Below are positions 44,451-53,895 of a stretch of DNA of 64,000 nucleotides, in pieces. The notes under the pieces were generated by a model. The model worked only from the letters and a program-made list of their open reading frames with translations. It was not told where the DNA came from and searched no databases. Within the stretch, counting starts at the first letter, position 1; each line of letters begins with the position of its first letter. Origin of the DNA: 13-2-20CM-68-14 sp051955535 (GTDB lineage: Bacteria > Actinomycetota > Thermoleophilia > Gaiellales > Gaiellaceae); the NCBI GenBank assembly GCA_051955535.1, contig JBQCGP010000038.1, positions 1-64,000 on the forward strand. Direction: 5' to 3'. Both the position numbers and the translations under genes were made by a program.

Positions 44451-45359
44451 CTAGGCCATGACTTCGACGCGCTCGGCGGCGGGCGAAGCGCTGCGCCCCT
44501 CGCGCTCGAGCACTTCCCTGAGCGCGCGGATCGAGACCTCGAGCTGGTCGAGCGAGGGCTGCCGCGTCGTCAGGCGCTGCAGCCAGAGGCCCGGCGCCAA
44601 AAGCGTCATCAGGATCCGGTTGTCCGTGTGCTTCCCGGCAAAGCGGATCAGCTCGTAGGCGATTCCCGCGATCACCGGCAGGAGCAGGATCCGCGTCGCG
44701 ATCAGCCAGTACCAGACCGGCCGACCGAAGAACGCGAACACGAAGACCGCGATCACCATCACCCAGAGCAGGAAGGCTGTCCCGCAGCGCGGGTGGATCA
44801 GCGAGAACCGCTGCACGCGCTCGGGCTCGAGCTCCTCGCCCGCCTCGTAGGCGTTGATCGCCTTGTGCTCGGCGGCGTGGTACTGGAAGACGCGCTTCAG
44901 ATCCGGCAGCAGCGAAATGAGCGCCAGGTAGAGGACGAAGACGGTGACGCGGATCAGGCCCTCGACGATCACGAACCAGGTTGCGTCGATTCCGATCCAG
45001 TCGGTCAGCAGCGCAGGTCCCACCTTGAAGAGGAGCAGGGCGAACCCGATCGCGATCGCGAAGGCGAAGATGAGCTGGCCGCGGGTCAGCTCGGTCGCGA
45101 CCTCTTCGTCGCCCTCCTCCTGGGCGGCGTAGTTGGCACTGATCGCCAGCGCACGGAATCCGATCGCAAGCGACTCCCCGAGCGCGACGACCCCGCGGAC
45201 AATCGGTAGGCGGAGAGCCCAGTGCCGCGTCATCGGCGAGACGATCGGCCTCGAGACGTGCGCGATCTCCCCGTCCGGCTTACGGACGGCGACCGACCAG
45301 TTCGAAGGCCCGCGCATCATCACGCCTTCGAGGACGGCTTGACCCCCGATCGTCGCCAT
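44451..45359 (-). CDS. DUF1385 integral membrane protein
   Basis: The start GGQAVLEGVMMRGPSNWSVAVRKPDGEI and the block YHAAEHKAINAYEAGEELEPERVQRFSLIHPRCGTAFLLWVMVI are diagnostic of DUF1385, a membrane family with conserved His, Glu, and Cys residues that look like metal ligands. It has about four membrane helices and a soluble C-terminus; 302 residues. It commonly neighbours rpmE and prfA in many phyla; the function is unknown. Confidence 0.92.
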   Translation of the reverse strand: MATIGGQAVLEGVMMRGPSNWSVAVRKPDGEIAHVSRPIVSPMTRHWALRLPIVRGVVALGESLAIGFRALAISANYAAQEEGDEEVATELTRGQLIFAFAIAIGFALLLFKVGPALLTDWIGIDATWFVIVEGLIRVTVFVLYLALISLLPDLKRVFQYHAAEHKAINAYEAGEELEPERVQRFSLIHPRCGTAFLLWVMVIAVFVFAFFGRPVWYWLIATRILLLPVIAGIAYELIRFAGKHTDNRILMTLLAPGLWLQRLTTRQPSLDQLEVSIRALREVLEREGRSASPAAERVEVMA

Positions 45360-45372
45360 TGCGGTTAGTTCT

Positions 45373-45591
45373 CTACGACCGCTGCGCGGCCTGCGCCCGC
45401 TCGAGGCGGCGCTGGAAGCGCTCCACCCGTCCGCCCGTGTCGACGAGCTTCTGCTTGCCCGTGTAGAACGGGTGGCAGTTCGAGCAGATCTCGACGTGCA
45501 GCTCCGGCTTCGTCGAGCGGGTTTGGAAGGTGTTCCCGCACGCGCAGTGGACCGTCGCGAGCACGTATTCGGGGTGGATGCCGGCCTTCAT
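45373..45591 (-). CDS. rpmE: 50S ribosomal protein L31, zinc-binding form
   Basis: The protein MKAGIHPEYVLATVHCACGNTFQTRST...CSNCHPFYTGKQKLVDTGGRVERF has the CxC and CxxC zinc ligands of the C+ form. Zinc-rich growth favours this form; a C- paralogue is not in the window. At 72 residues, its ATG overlaps the upstream PLP enzyme stop. Confidence 0.97.
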   Translation of the reverse strand: MKAGIHPEYVLATVHCACGNTFQTRSTKPELHVEICSNCHPFYTGKQKLVDTGGRVERFQRRLERAQAAQRS

Positions 45592-46577
45592 CGCCCGGCC
45601 AGGATAGCAACCGCCGTCTCGGCGGCGACGTTGCCCCCGGAGACGACAACGCCGACGCCTTTTGCCCCCTCGAGCGGCACTTTCCCGGCCAGGAGCGCGG
45701 CGACTCCCGCCGCTCCTGCGGGCTCGCAGGCGAGCTTCGCGCGGCCGTACAGGAAGCGGAAGCCTTCCCCGATCTCGGCCTCGGTGACGAGCACGGACTC
45801 GACCCGGCCAGCGCAGATCGCAACTGCATTCGCGCCGGCGAAGGGCGCATTCAGGCCGTCGGCGACCGACCGAGGCGTTACGTCGATGGGCTCCCCGGCG
45901 GCGAGCGCTTCGTGCAGCGCAGCCGAGCCCTCGGGCTCGACGGCGACCACGCGCGCGTCGACGGCGGTGACGATCCCGCTGACCAGCCCGCCGCCGCCGA
46001 CCGGGACGACGATGACGTCCGCCTGCGGCGCGTCCTCTGCGAGCTCGAGGCCGACCGTGCCCTGGCCTGCGATCACGAGCGGGTCGTCGAACGGGTGGAC
46101 GAGCGTGCGGCCGGTCTCGTCCATCAGCTCGTGCAGGCGGTCGAACGCCTCAGCCGGGTCGGTCGCCTCGAGGTCGACCGCGGCTCCATAGTTGCGGGTC
46201 GCCTCGAGCTTTTGCTCGCTCGCGCCCTGCCACATCACCACCAGCGCGTCGACGTCCTCGAGCCCCGATGCGTAGGCGAGCGCCTGAGCGTGGTTGCCAG
46301 CTGAGATTCCGATAACGCCGCGCGACTTCTCCTCCGGCGACAGCGAGGCAAGCTTGTTCAACACGCCGCGCGGCTTGAACGAGCCCGTGCGCTGGAAGAG
46401 CTCGGCTTTCAGATAGACGGGCACGCCGACCTCGCGCGCGAGCGAGGCCGAGGTGAGCGTCGGCGTCCGGTGCACCCGCCCCGCGATCGTCTCGCGGGCG
46501 GCGAGGACAGAGTCCCGGCTGATGGCGGTCGCGGCGATGGCCGACCCTAACTTCATCTTGAGAAATTGGTGATTCAC
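45588..46577 (-). CDS. PLP-dependent threonine/serine dehydratase family protein
   Basis: The fold-type II PLP enzyme has its Schiff-base lysine in RTGSFKPRGVLNKL, the cofactor-phosphate loop VPVGGGGLVSGI, and ISAGNHAQALAYA for substrate binding. It lacks the C-terminal regulatory ACT domains of biosynthetic IlvA (329 residues), so it resembles catabolic threonine dehydratase or serine racemase. The start is uncertain (GTG 46577, or an ATG 21 nt downstream). It is divergent from a glycosidase gene only 15 bp away. Confidence 0.9.
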   Translation of the reverse strand: MNHQFLKMKLGSAIAATAISRDSVLAARETIAGRVHRTPTLTSASLAREVGVPVYLKAELFQRTGSFKPRGVLNKLASLSPEEKSRGVIGISAGNHAQALAYASGLEDVDALVVMWQGASEQKLEATRNYGAAVDLEATDPAEAFDRLHELMDETGRTLVHPFDDPLVIAGQGTVGLELAEDAPQADVIVVPVGGGGLVSGIVTAVDARVVAVEPEGSAALHEALAAGEPIDVTPRSVADGLNAPFAGANAVAICAGRVESVLVTEAEIGEGFRFLYGRAKLACEPAGAAGVAALLAGKVPLEGAKGVGVVVSGGNVAAETAVAILAGR

Positions 46578-46592
46578 TCCGACTAAGGAACT

Positions 46593-47885
46593 GTGAGGGC
46601 CGGCCTCGTCATCGCTGCGGCACTTGTCGCGCTGGCTGCGACTGCGTCAACGGCAGACGCGTCCCACAAGGCGCAATACGGCGTCCAGGACGACGCGTGG
46701 ATCCAGGTCGGGGCGCCCAAGTCCGGACCGCTCGAGGAGAGGCTCGCGACGCTCGACCGGCTCGGCGTCGACGTCGTCCGCTACACGCTCCGCTGGGACC
46801 ACATCGCGCTCCGCCGTCCGGCGCGAGCGGCGAACCCCTCCGACCCGGCGTACGATTGGAGCTCCTCCGACGCGCTGCTCGAAGGGCTGCACGCCCACGG
46901 GATCGACGTCGTCCTGACGATCTGGGGCACGCCTCCCTGGGCCAACGGGTGGCAGAAACCGAACTGGGCGCCGAAGAGCGCGTCGGCGCTGCCGTCCTTC
47001 GCGACCGCCGCTGCGATCCGTTATCCGTGGATTCGCAAGTGGGAGGTCTGGAACGAGCCGAACCAGCGCGGCGGCCTGGACCCCAACTCGCCGCGGCTCT
47101 ATGTGCAGCGACTACTGAACCCGACGGTCAAGGCCCTGCACGCGCTCAACCGGCGCAACGTCGTCGCCGGCGGCGCCACGTCACCGCGGGCGACGAAGAC
47201 CGCTCTCTCGGCGGTCACCTTCATGCGCGGCATGCGCCTCGCCGGCGCACGGTTCGATGTCTACTCGCACCACCCGTACCCGCGCTGGTTCGGCCGCGGC
47301 CACCCTGAGACGCCACTCGAGACGTTGCCGTGCACCGAATGGCTGACGATGGCGAGCCTCCAGTGCCTGCTCCGCGACGTGACCCGGAACTTCGGCCCCA
47401 AGCACATCTGGCTGACCGAGTACGCGTACAAGACGAACCCCCCGGACCGGTTCCGCGGCGTCGCGCCGGACCTCCAGGCGCGCTACCTGGCCGAGGCTGC
47501 ACGGCGCGTCTACGAGGCGCCGCGTGTCGACCTGCTGATCAACTTCCTCGTTCGCGACGAGCCCGTCGTCGGGCGGTGGGCGAGCGGGTTCTTCACCGCG
47601 GGCGAGGTCGTCAAGCCATCGTTCTTTTCGTTCATGCTCCCGCTCGTCGAGGTGAGCAGGCACGGCGGTAGCACGACGCTCTGGGGGCAGGTGCGGCCGC
47701 GCTCCGGTCCGCAGCCCTACCTGCTGCAGCGCCGTTGGCGCGGCCGCTGGGTGGCTATCGGCCCGATCTCGTTCACGGGCGGCTCTGGATTCTTCACCCG
47801 GGCCGTGCCCGCCGGGCGCGGGTCGAAGTTCCGGATCTGGTCGCTCTTGGACGACACGTTCAGTCCGGCGCTCTTGATCCGCTAA
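46593..47885 (+). CDS. Secreted glycoside hydrolase, clan A (TIM barrel)
   Basis: A signal peptide (about 1-23) precedes a (beta/alpha)8 barrel of the GH5/GH39-like type. The acid/base glutamate is E155 in WEVWNEPNQ, and the nucleophile is E276 in IWLTEYAYK; the distance suits clan A. A short beta domain ends the protein (about 355-430). The GTG start has AAGGA upstream. The substrate is not clear. The stop codon overlaps the convergent lipoprotein gene. Confidence 0.87.
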   Translation: MRAGLVIAAALVALAATASTADASHKAQYGVQDDAWIQVGAPKSGPLEERLATLDRLGVDVVRYTLRWDHIALRRPARAANPSDPAYDWSSSDALLEGLHAHGIDVVLTIWGTPPWANGWQKPNWAPKSASALPSFATAAAIRYPWIRKWEVWNEPNQRGGLDPNSPRLYVQRLLNPTVKALHALNRRNVVAGGATSPRATKTALSAVTFMRGMRLAGARFDVYSHHPYPRWFGRGHPETPLETLPCTEWLTMASLQCLLRDVTRNFGPKHIWLTEYAYKTNPPDRFRGVAPDLQARYLAEAARRVYEAPRVDLLINFLVRDEPVVGRWASGFFTAGEVVKPSFFSFMLPLVEVSRHGGSTTLWGQVRPRSGPQPYLLQRRWRGRWVAIGPISFTGGSGFFTRAVPAGRGSKFRIWSLLDDTFSPALLIR

Positions 47886-48556
47886 CCGAGTTGCAGCCGC
47901 TTGTACAGCGCCGTCACGCCGCGGACAAACTGATCCTGGCTGACCGTTCCGTACGGCCCGCCGACCGTCTCCCCGTAGCCGTCCGGGCCGAGCGAGAAGA
48001 AGATGAAGTACTGCCGGAACGCCGGCCCGTTCTTGGTCTTGACCTTGCGCCAGCGGACCGAGCCGACGGCCCCCGGGATGCCCGGCACTGAGAAAGATTT
48101 CCAGAAGACGTCGCAGATGCTCACCTCCGGGCAGCGCGAGAGGCTGCGTGCGTGCAGGAACTTGACCTGGTCGCCGGCGGCCGCCGCAGAGCCGAGCCGA
48201 ACAACGGCGGAGAAGCCGCCGGTCGTCTTGGCAAGCTTGCCGCGACCGGCGATCCCTTCGACCGCGGCGGCCTGGAAGCCCGCCGCGCGTAGGCGGCGAG
48301 CCAAGAACTTCGGCTGGAAGAGCGGGTCGAGCCCTCGAACCAGGATCAGCGAAGACCTGCTGGGGCGGACTCCGGCGGGGAGAACGTTCTGGGGCAGCTC
48401 GGAGCGGGCGAGCACCTGCTTTGTGAGGGGAAGCGTCGGCGCCGAGACCTGCGGAGTGGTGACACTTTGGGTCGAGGCGGCGTTCTTGCTGCTCCCACAA
48501 CCGGCGACCGCAAGCGCCGTCATGGCGATCCCGACCATCAGCAGTCCGCGCGCCAT
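47882..48556 (-). CDS. Lipoprotein of unknown function
   Basis: The lipobox LAVAGC at residues about 15-20 makes this a lipid-anchored extracytoplasmic protein of 224 residues. The mature part includes LARSELPQNVLPAGVRPSRSSLI and two cysteines (CPEVSIC) that could pair. No enzyme motif is seen. It faces the glycosidase gene tail to tail. Confidence 0.8.
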   Translation of the reverse strand: MARGLLMVGIAMTALAVAGCGSSKNAASTQSVTTPQVSAPTLPLTKQVLARSELPQNVLPAGVRPSRSSLILVRGLDPLFQPKFLARRLRAAGFQAAAVEGIAGRGKLAKTTGGFSAVVRLGSAAAAGDQVKFLHARSLSRCPEVSICDVFWKSFSVPGIPGAVGSVRWRKVKTKNGPAFRQYFIFFSLGPDGYGETVGGPYGTVSQDQFVRGVTALYKRLQLG

Positions 48557-48586
48557 CTTGCGGCGGTTGTAACACGGAACGGCGGC

Positions 48587-50266
48587 TTAGGTAAGGGTGT
48601 ATTCGGGTCCCGAGCCGCCTTCGGCCGGGGTCAGCCGGCCGCCCTTCGCGGTGATCGCGCCGCACTGGACGCAGTTCGACGCGGTCACTTCGACGCGGCC
48701 GTCGGACGCCTCGTAGACCTGTGCCGGGCACATGCGTGCCCACATCTCCGCGAGCTCGGGCGCGACCTCGGTCTGGACGCGGATGTGGTTCGGTGCGTCG
48801 TCGCGCGTCTTGTTGCCGCTCAGGAAGACAGACGAAAGCTTGTCGAAGGTGAGCTTGCCGTCCGGCGCCGGGTAGCTCCGCGCCCGATCGGTGCGGATCA
48901 GCTCCTTGTCGGCGTCAGGCTCGGTGCGCGCATCGCCCGGCGGGAACTTGCCGCGGCTCGCAGTCATTGCGCCTGCAAGCGCGCCGCCGAGCCAGAAGCC
49001 GCGGCCGAAGGCCTGGCGCATGTTCCGGACCTGTTCGAGGTCGCGCCAGACAAAGCTCTGCCTGACCGCCTCGTCGTACGACGAGAGCACCCCGCGACGG
49101 CCGACTGCCTCCCCGCGCTGCAGCGCCGCGAAGGCGGCCTCGGCGGCGAGCGCGCCGGTCTCGATCGCGTAGTGGATGCCCTTCAGAGCCGGCACGTTCA
49201 CGAAGCCCGGGCCGTCGCCGACGAGCAGGAGCCCCGTTGCATGCAGCCGCTTCGGCAGTGACAGGAACCCCCCCTCCGGGATCGTCTTCGCACCCCAGGC
49301 GATCCGCTCGCCGTCGTCGAGCAGCTTCCGGACGAGCCGGTGCGTCTTGAGCTCCTGGAGCAGGTCGTGGACGGAGAGCTCGGCGTCGCGGTAATCGAGC
49401 CCGACGACCATCCCGAGCGTCACCATCTCGTCACCCATCGGGTAGATGAACGAGCCGCCGAACTCGCGGTACCTCGAGCCCGCTCGCAGCGGCCAGCCCA
49501 GCGTGTGAATCACCCTGCGGAGCGGCTTCGCGACGCGCCAGACCTCCTTGACGCCGAGAGCCCACACCTGCGGGTTCTCGCCGGCAAGGCCGAAGCTCTG
49601 AATCGCGGCGCCGGTGAGGTGGCCCTGCGTTCCCTCTGCGAGCACCGTTATGCGCGCGAGAACATCAGAACCGGGCTCGAAGTTCGGCAGTTCCTGCCCG
49701 TCGCGGCCGCGCCCTTTGTCGCCGGTGCGGATGCCGCGCACGCGGCCGTGGTCGACGAGCAGCTTCGTCGCCGCCGTCTCCGGGAGGATCATGGCGCCCG
49801 CCTCGTCGGCCTGCTCGGCCAGCCAGCGCCCAAGCTGCGAGAGCGAGGCGACGCGGTTGCCGTGGTTGTGCATCGTCGGCGGAGTGGGGATCCGCATGGC
49901 GCGGTTGCGGGTCAGGAAGTAGACCGACTCCTGCTCGACCTGACCGTAGAACGGCATCTCGTCGAGGCGCTTACGACCCTTGAAGAGCCGTTGCAGCGAG
50001 CGCGGGTTCACGACCGCGCCGGAGAGCAGGTGCGACCCGGGTTGCTTGCCTTTCTCGATCACCGCGACCGGCACCTCGCCGAGCCGCTCTGCCACCGCGG
50101 GCGCATTCTCGAGCAGCTGGCCGAGCCGGATCGCGCAGGCCAGCCCGGCCGGCCCGGCGCCGACGATGCAGACGCCGACGTCGATCCGCTCGTCCTCGGG
50201 ATCGGTCGGCGGCGAGATCGCCTCGGCGATTTCGAAGGGTGGCGGGAACTCCGAGGGGCGTGTCAC
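48587..50266 (-). CDS. etfD: Electron transfer flavoprotein-ubiquinone oxidoreductase
   Basis: Passes electrons from reduced ETF to the quinone pool at the membrane. FAD binding starts at VCIVGAGPAGLACAIRLGQ, and a second FAD contact is LLLVGDGPGFVNVPALKGIHYA. The C-terminal iron-sulfur domain has MCPAQVYE and NCVQCG, but the fourth cysteine expected in CxxCxxC is replaced (CVQCGAI). Only three ligands are seen, in an otherwise normal 559-residue protein. It lies 61 bp after etfA, consistent with a single unit etfB-etfA-etfD. Confidence 0.92.
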   Translation of the reverse strand: MTRPSEFPPPFEIAEAISPPTDPEDERIDVGVCIVGAGPAGLACAIRLGQLLENAPAVAERLGEVPVAVIEKGKQPGSHLLSGAVVNPRSLQRLFKGRKRLDEMPFYGQVEQESVYFLTRNRAMRIPTPPTMHNHGNRVASLSQLGRWLAEQADEAGAMILPETAATKLLVDHGRVRGIRTGDKGRGRDGQELPNFEPGSDVLARITVLAEGTQGHLTGAAIQSFGLAGENPQVWALGVKEVWRVAKPLRRVIHTLGWPLRAGSRYREFGGSFIYPMGDEMVTLGMVVGLDYRDAELSVHDLLQELKTHRLVRKLLDDGERIAWGAKTIPEGGFLSLPKRLHATGLLLVGDGPGFVNVPALKGIHYAIETGALAAEAAFAALQRGEAVGRRGVLSSYDEAVRQSFVWRDLEQVRNMRQAFGRGFWLGGALAGAMTASRGKFPPGDARTEPDADKELIRTDRARSYPAPDGKLTFDKLSSVFLSGNKTRDDAPNHIRVQTEVAPELAEMWARMCPAQVYEASDGRVEVTASNCVQCGAITAKGGRLTPAEGGSGPEYTLT

Positions 50267-50327
50267 GTGGCCGCAATCGCTTGCGTCACAGCGGCGTTGT
50301 TGCGCGTCATACCAGGGCGCGTAGCGC

Positions 50328-51290
50328 TCAAGCTGCCTTGCGCTGGCGGACGAGGTCCGTCAACTTGGGGACGATCTCGTGCAGGTCGCCGACAACACCG
50401 AGGTCGGCGTACTCGAAGATCGGCGCGTTCGGGTCCTTGTTGATCGCGACGATCACGTTCGAGCCCTGCATGCCCACCTTGTGCTGGATCGCGCCGGAGA
50501 TGCCGACGGCGACGTAGAGCCTAGGCGCAACGGTCTTGCCGGTCTGCCCGACCTGGGCCGCATAGGGGTACCAGCCTGCGTCGACGACCGCCCGCGTCGC
50601 TGCGACGGCGCCGCCGAGTGCCTTCGCGAGCTCCTCGACAAGCGCGAAGTTCTCCGGCCCGCCGAGCCCGCGCCCGCCGGCCACGATCACGTCCGCGTCC
50701 TCGATCGAGGGGCCCTCGCTCTCCTCGTGGGCCTGCTCGATCATCGTCGCCTGCGTGGAAAAGTCCTCGAGGTTGACTTCGACCTCCTCGACCTTCGGCT
50801 CGGCCGGGCTCTCGGCCGGGTCGAAAGTGCCGGTACGGAAGAGCGCCAGCCGAGGCTCGCTCGTCCAGCCGACGTCGACGTAGACGGTGTCGTCGAGCGC
50901 GGGGCGCTTGCCGACGAGTCGACCGTCCTGCTCCACGAGATCGACGAGATCCCAGTTGAGGCCGGCGTCGAGTCGTGCAGCGAGGCCGGCCGCCACGTCG
51001 GCCGTGAGCACCGTCGCGCCGAAGAGGACCGTGTCGAAGCCATGTTCACGGACCAGGTTCGCGGACACGTCCACACGCGGCTGTGGGAGCGGCTTCTCGA
51101 GCGCCGCGTCGTCCGCGATGTAGACCTTGCTCGCACCGTGCCGGCCGGCCTGCTCGGCCAGGCCCTGGACGCCCGAGCCTGCGATCAGCACCGAGACCTC
51201 GCCGCCGAGCTGCACCGCCTTGCCGAGGACGCCGAGGGAATCCTTCTGGAGCTCGCCGTCGTGGTGCTCCAGGAAAACGAGCGTGCTCAC
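50328..51290 (-). CDS. etfA: Electron transfer flavoprotein alpha subunit
   Basis: Carries the FAD of the ETF heterodimer. The C-terminal FAD domain has GGRGLGGPENFALVEELAKALGGAVAATRAVVDAGW and GQTGKTVAPRLYVAVGISGAIQHKVGMQ..IVAINKDPNAPIF. It has 320 residues. The ATG overlaps the etfB stop by 4 bp. It collects electrons from acyl-CoA dehydrogenases such as the one at 58747-59916. Confidence 0.96.
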   Translation of the reverse strand: MSTLVFLEHHDGELQKDSLGVLGKAVQLGGEVSVLIAGSGVQGLAEQAGRHGASKVYIADDAALEKPLPQPRVDVSANLVREHGFDTVLFGATVLTADVAAGLAARLDAGLNWDLVDLVEQDGRLVGKRPALDDTVYVDVGWTSEPRLALFRTGTFDPAESPAEPKVEEVEVNLEDFSTQATMIEQAHEESEGPSIEDADVIVAGGRGLGGPENFALVEELAKALGGAVAATRAVVDAGWYPYAAQVGQTGKTVAPRLYVAVGISGAIQHKVGMQGSNVIVAINKDPNAPIFEYADLGVVGDLHEIVPKLTDLVRQRKAA

Positions 51291-52060
51291 AGCGCCTTCC
51301 GCTCCACCAGGAACTCGACCACCTTTTCCGCGCCGGTGCCGTCATCGTCGATCCGCACCGTCTCGCCGCGCGGCGGCGGGTCCTCGAGCGCGTAGACCTC
51401 CGTACGCGAGCCGGCCTCGCCGGCGCGATCGGCCTCGACGCCTAGGTCGGCCAGCGTGAGCGTCTGCTGCGGCTTCTTCTTCGCGCCCATGATCCCCTTC
51501 AGGGAGGGGTAGCGCGGCTCGTTGATCGCATCCGAGACTGCGACCACCGCCGGGAGCGCCGCCTCGATCACGTCGTAGCCGAATTCTGTCTGCCGCTTGC
51601 CGCGCACCGAGCCGTCCGCGAGCGTGAGCTCCGCGACTTGCGAGATCAACGGGCGGCGCAGCCGCTCTGCGACCGCGGCCCAGAGGACGGCCCCGTCCGA
51701 ATCATTTGCCTGCTGCCCTAAGAGGACGAGATCGGGCTGCTCGCGCTCGAGCGCCTTCGCGAGCGCGTAGCTGGACGCAACCAAGTCGGAGCCGGCCGCG
51801 GCGTCGTCCGAGATGAGCACGACCCGGTCGGCGCCCATCGCAAGCGCTTTGCGGAGCGCGTCGAGCGTCCGCTCGGGCCCCAGTGAGACGAGGACGACCT
51901 CGGACGACGAGTCGTCACCCTTGAGCCGCAGCGCCTCCTCGACGGCATTGGCGTCGAAGGGGTTCAGCGTCGGCTCGCCAGAGCGGTCGAGCCGTTTCGT
52001 CCCCGGGTCGATGCGGCGGGCGTGCTCGGGCACGGCCTTTACGCAGACGGCGATCTTCAT
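51287..52060 (-). CDS. etfB: Electron transfer flavoprotein beta subunit
   Basis: Binds AMP and docks dehydrogenases. The start MKIAVCVKAVPEHARRIDPGTKRLDRSGEPTLNPFDANAVEEALRLK and the signature VAVSDAINEPRYPSLKGIMGAKKKP are typical; 257 residues. It leads the etfB-etfA-etfD unit, with a 170-bp gap to the divergent peptidase gene. Confidence 0.96.
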   Translation of the reverse strand: MKIAVCVKAVPEHARRIDPGTKRLDRSGEPTLNPFDANAVEEALRLKGDDSSSEVVLVSLGPERTLDALRKALAMGADRVVLISDDAAAGSDLVASSYALAKALEREQPDLVLLGQQANDSDGAVLWAAVAERLRRPLISQVAELTLADGSVRGKRQTEFGYDVIEAALPAVVAVSDAINEPRYPSLKGIMGAKKKPQQTLTLADLGVEADRAGEAGSRTEVYALEDPPPRGETVRIDDDGTGAEKVVEFLVERKAL

Positions 52061-52182
52061 CCGGCGCCGGACTTTAGCTGGGCCGCCTGTTAGGGTTCCG
52101 CGCTTCGGTCCAACCGAGCCGAAGCCCAGATGCTGATTTCCGTACGAACGTGGATCAGCGGCCGGCCGAGTAAATCGTCCGG

Positions 52183-52211
52183 CCTCTCAGGCGGCATCGC
52201 AAGCGACGCCT
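52183..52211 (+). repeat. Partial copy of a dispersed repeat
   Basis: CGGCCTCTCAGGCGGCATCG followed by CAAGCGACGCCT matches the end of the repeat at 16434-16465 (minus strand: CGGCCTCCGGTCGGCATCG then CAAGCGACGCCT). It lies in the etfB-M23 divergent gap. Confidence 0.5.
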
Positions 52212-52231
52212 CAGAACGCGACCCGGAGCTC

Positions 52232-53119
52232 ATGCGACGCCACCGGACGACAGCCCGAGGAGCCCTCTGCCTCCTGCTTGCCGCCGGCCTGCTGGCCGGA
52301 ACGACCGCGGCACGAGGCGATACGACGAAACCGATCATATTCCCGGTGCTGGGAGCGGCCCATTACGCCGACGACTTCGGCCAGCCGCGCGCGGGCGGCC
52401 CGCATCAGGGGATCGACATCCTCGCCGCCAAGAAGTCGCTCGCGCTCGCGGCCGAGGCAGGCAAGATCAAGTTCTGGACGACTTCCGCGTCGGCCGGCTG
52501 CATGCTCTACCTCTACGGCGCGAGCGGCACGACGTACTACTACATCCACCTGAACAACGACCTCACGCGCGGCAATGACAATCGCGGCAAGTGCGTGCCC
52601 GGCACCGCGTACGCGCCCGGCCTCAAGAACGGGGCCAAAGTGGCGGCGGGCCAGCCGGTCGGTTTCGTAGGCGACTCCGGGGACGCCAACGGACTGCACG
52701 CGCACCTGCACTTCGAGGTGCATCCGAACGGCGGCAAGGCCGTCGACGGCTACCCGTACCTCCAGGCCGCGCAGCACCTGCTCTTCTCGGCCCCCAAGGG
52801 AAAGGCGTTCACGCTCGAGCTCGACGGCACCGTGATGACCCCGGCGGCTCTGACGCTGCAGATCAGGCTGAACACCGTCCACGCCTGGCCGATGGGTCAG
52901 CATCAGACGAAGCTGAAGCGGCCCTTGCTGCTCAACGTCCCGGCCACGGCGGTCGTCCAGTCCGTTAACGGCGGCTCGACCATCAAGACGACCATCCTCA
53001 CCGCCCGCCAGGGCCAGACCGTCAAGGTCTGGACGATGCCGACAATCGCGAGCCTCAAGGCCGAGCGCGGCGACGACCTGGCGCTGAACGCAGCGCTCGT
53101 CCTGCTGAAAACGCCCTAG
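52232..53119 (+). CDS. Secreted M23 family metallopeptidase (LytM-like)
   Basis: Predicted peptidoglycan endopeptidase. A signal peptide (MRRHRTTARGALCLLLAAGLLAGTTAARG) precedes the M23 domain with zinc ligands in HQGIDIL (H, D) and HAHLHFEV (HxH). GGAG 3 nt upstream supports ATG 52232 rather than earlier codons, which would mask the signal. A beta-rich C-terminal region (about 190-295) may bind wall. The 295-residue protein is not linked functionally to etf. Confidence 0.9.
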   Translation: MRRHRTTARGALCLLLAAGLLAGTTAARGDTTKPIIFPVLGAAHYADDFGQPRAGGPHQGIDILAAKKSLALAAEAGKIKFWTTSASAGCMLYLYGASGTTYYYIHLNNDLTRGNDNRGKCVPGTAYAPGLKNGAKVAAGQPVGFVGDSGDANGLHAHLHFEVHPNGGKAVDGYPYLQAAQHLLFSAPKGKAFTLELDGTVMTPAALTLQIRLNTVHAWPMGQHQTKLKRPLLLNVPATAVVQSVNGGSTIKTTILTARQGQTVKVWTMPTIASLKAERGDDLALNAALVLLKTP

Positions 53120-53895
53120 CGACCGACGAAGGTCGGCTCGCGCTTCTCAACGAAGGCGGCCATGCCCTCCTTCGCGTCCTGGGAGGCGAACAGGTCGCCG
53201 AACTCCTCCGCCTCACGCGCGAGGTTCGCGCCGTGCTCGCCGCCGCCGAGCGCACGATTCGTGGCCGCCTTGGCCGCGGCGAGCGTCAGCGGGCTCTTCG
53301 AGGCCAGGAGACTCGCGACCTCCATCACCTTGTCGAGTAGCTCGCTCTGCTCGAAGACCGCGTTGACGAGGCCGTGGCGCTCCGCCTCGTCGGCGTCCAC
53401 CACACGGCCGGTGTAGATCAGCTCCTTGGCGTAGCCGAGAGTCGTCGTGCGAGCCATCCGCTGGGTACCGCCCCACCCCGGGATGATCCCGAGATTGATC
53501 TCCGGCTGGCCGATCTTTGCCGTGCGGGCCGCATAGCGCAGGTCGCAGGCGATCGCAAGCTCGCAGCCACCGCCGAGCGCGAACCCGTTGATCGCGGCGA
53601 TCGTCGGTTTCGGCATCGTCTCGAGCAGCCGCGCCGTCTCGTGGCCGAGCGCGCCCCACGCCTTCGCGTCGTCGACGCCGAGCCCGCTCATGTATTTGAT
53701 GTCCGCGCCGGCGGCGAAGGCCTTCTCGCCGGCGCCCGTGAGCACGACGACGCGCGTCTCGGGATCCTCGGCGAGGTCCCTCAGCCGGTCGCGGAGCTCC
53801 GTCAGCGTCGGAAGATCAAGCGCGTTGAGCGCGTCCTGTCGATCAATGGTGACGAGGACGACACCAGGAGCCGAATTGTCCGTGCCGACGCTCAC
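53116..53895 (-). CDS. Enoyl-CoA hydratase (crotonase family)
   Basis: Adds water to trans-2-enoyl-CoA in beta-oxidation. The oxyanion loop KAFAAGADIKYM, GGGCELAIACDLR and the catalytic glutamate in GQPEINLGIIPGWGGTQR are present. It has 259 residues. Its start overlaps the stop of the B12-binding mutase gene by 4 bp, and its stop overlaps the convergent M23 gene. Confidence 0.95.
   Translation of the reverse strand: MSVGTDNSAPGVVLVTIDRQDALNALDLPTLTELRDRLRDLAEDPETRVVVLTGAGEKAFAAGADIKYMSGLGVDDAKAWGALGHETARLLETMPKPTIAAINGFALGGGCELAIACDLRYAARTAKIGQPEINLGIIPGWGGTQRMARTTTLGYAKELIYTGRVVDADEAERHGLVNAVFEQSELLDKVMEVASLLASKSPLTLAAAKAATNRALGGGEHGANLAREAEEFGDLFASQDAKEGMAAFVEKREPTFVGR

Noticed and set aside
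52130..52231. Upstream start for the M23 peptidase
   Set aside because: It would bury the signal peptide; ATG 52232 has GGAG immediately upstream.
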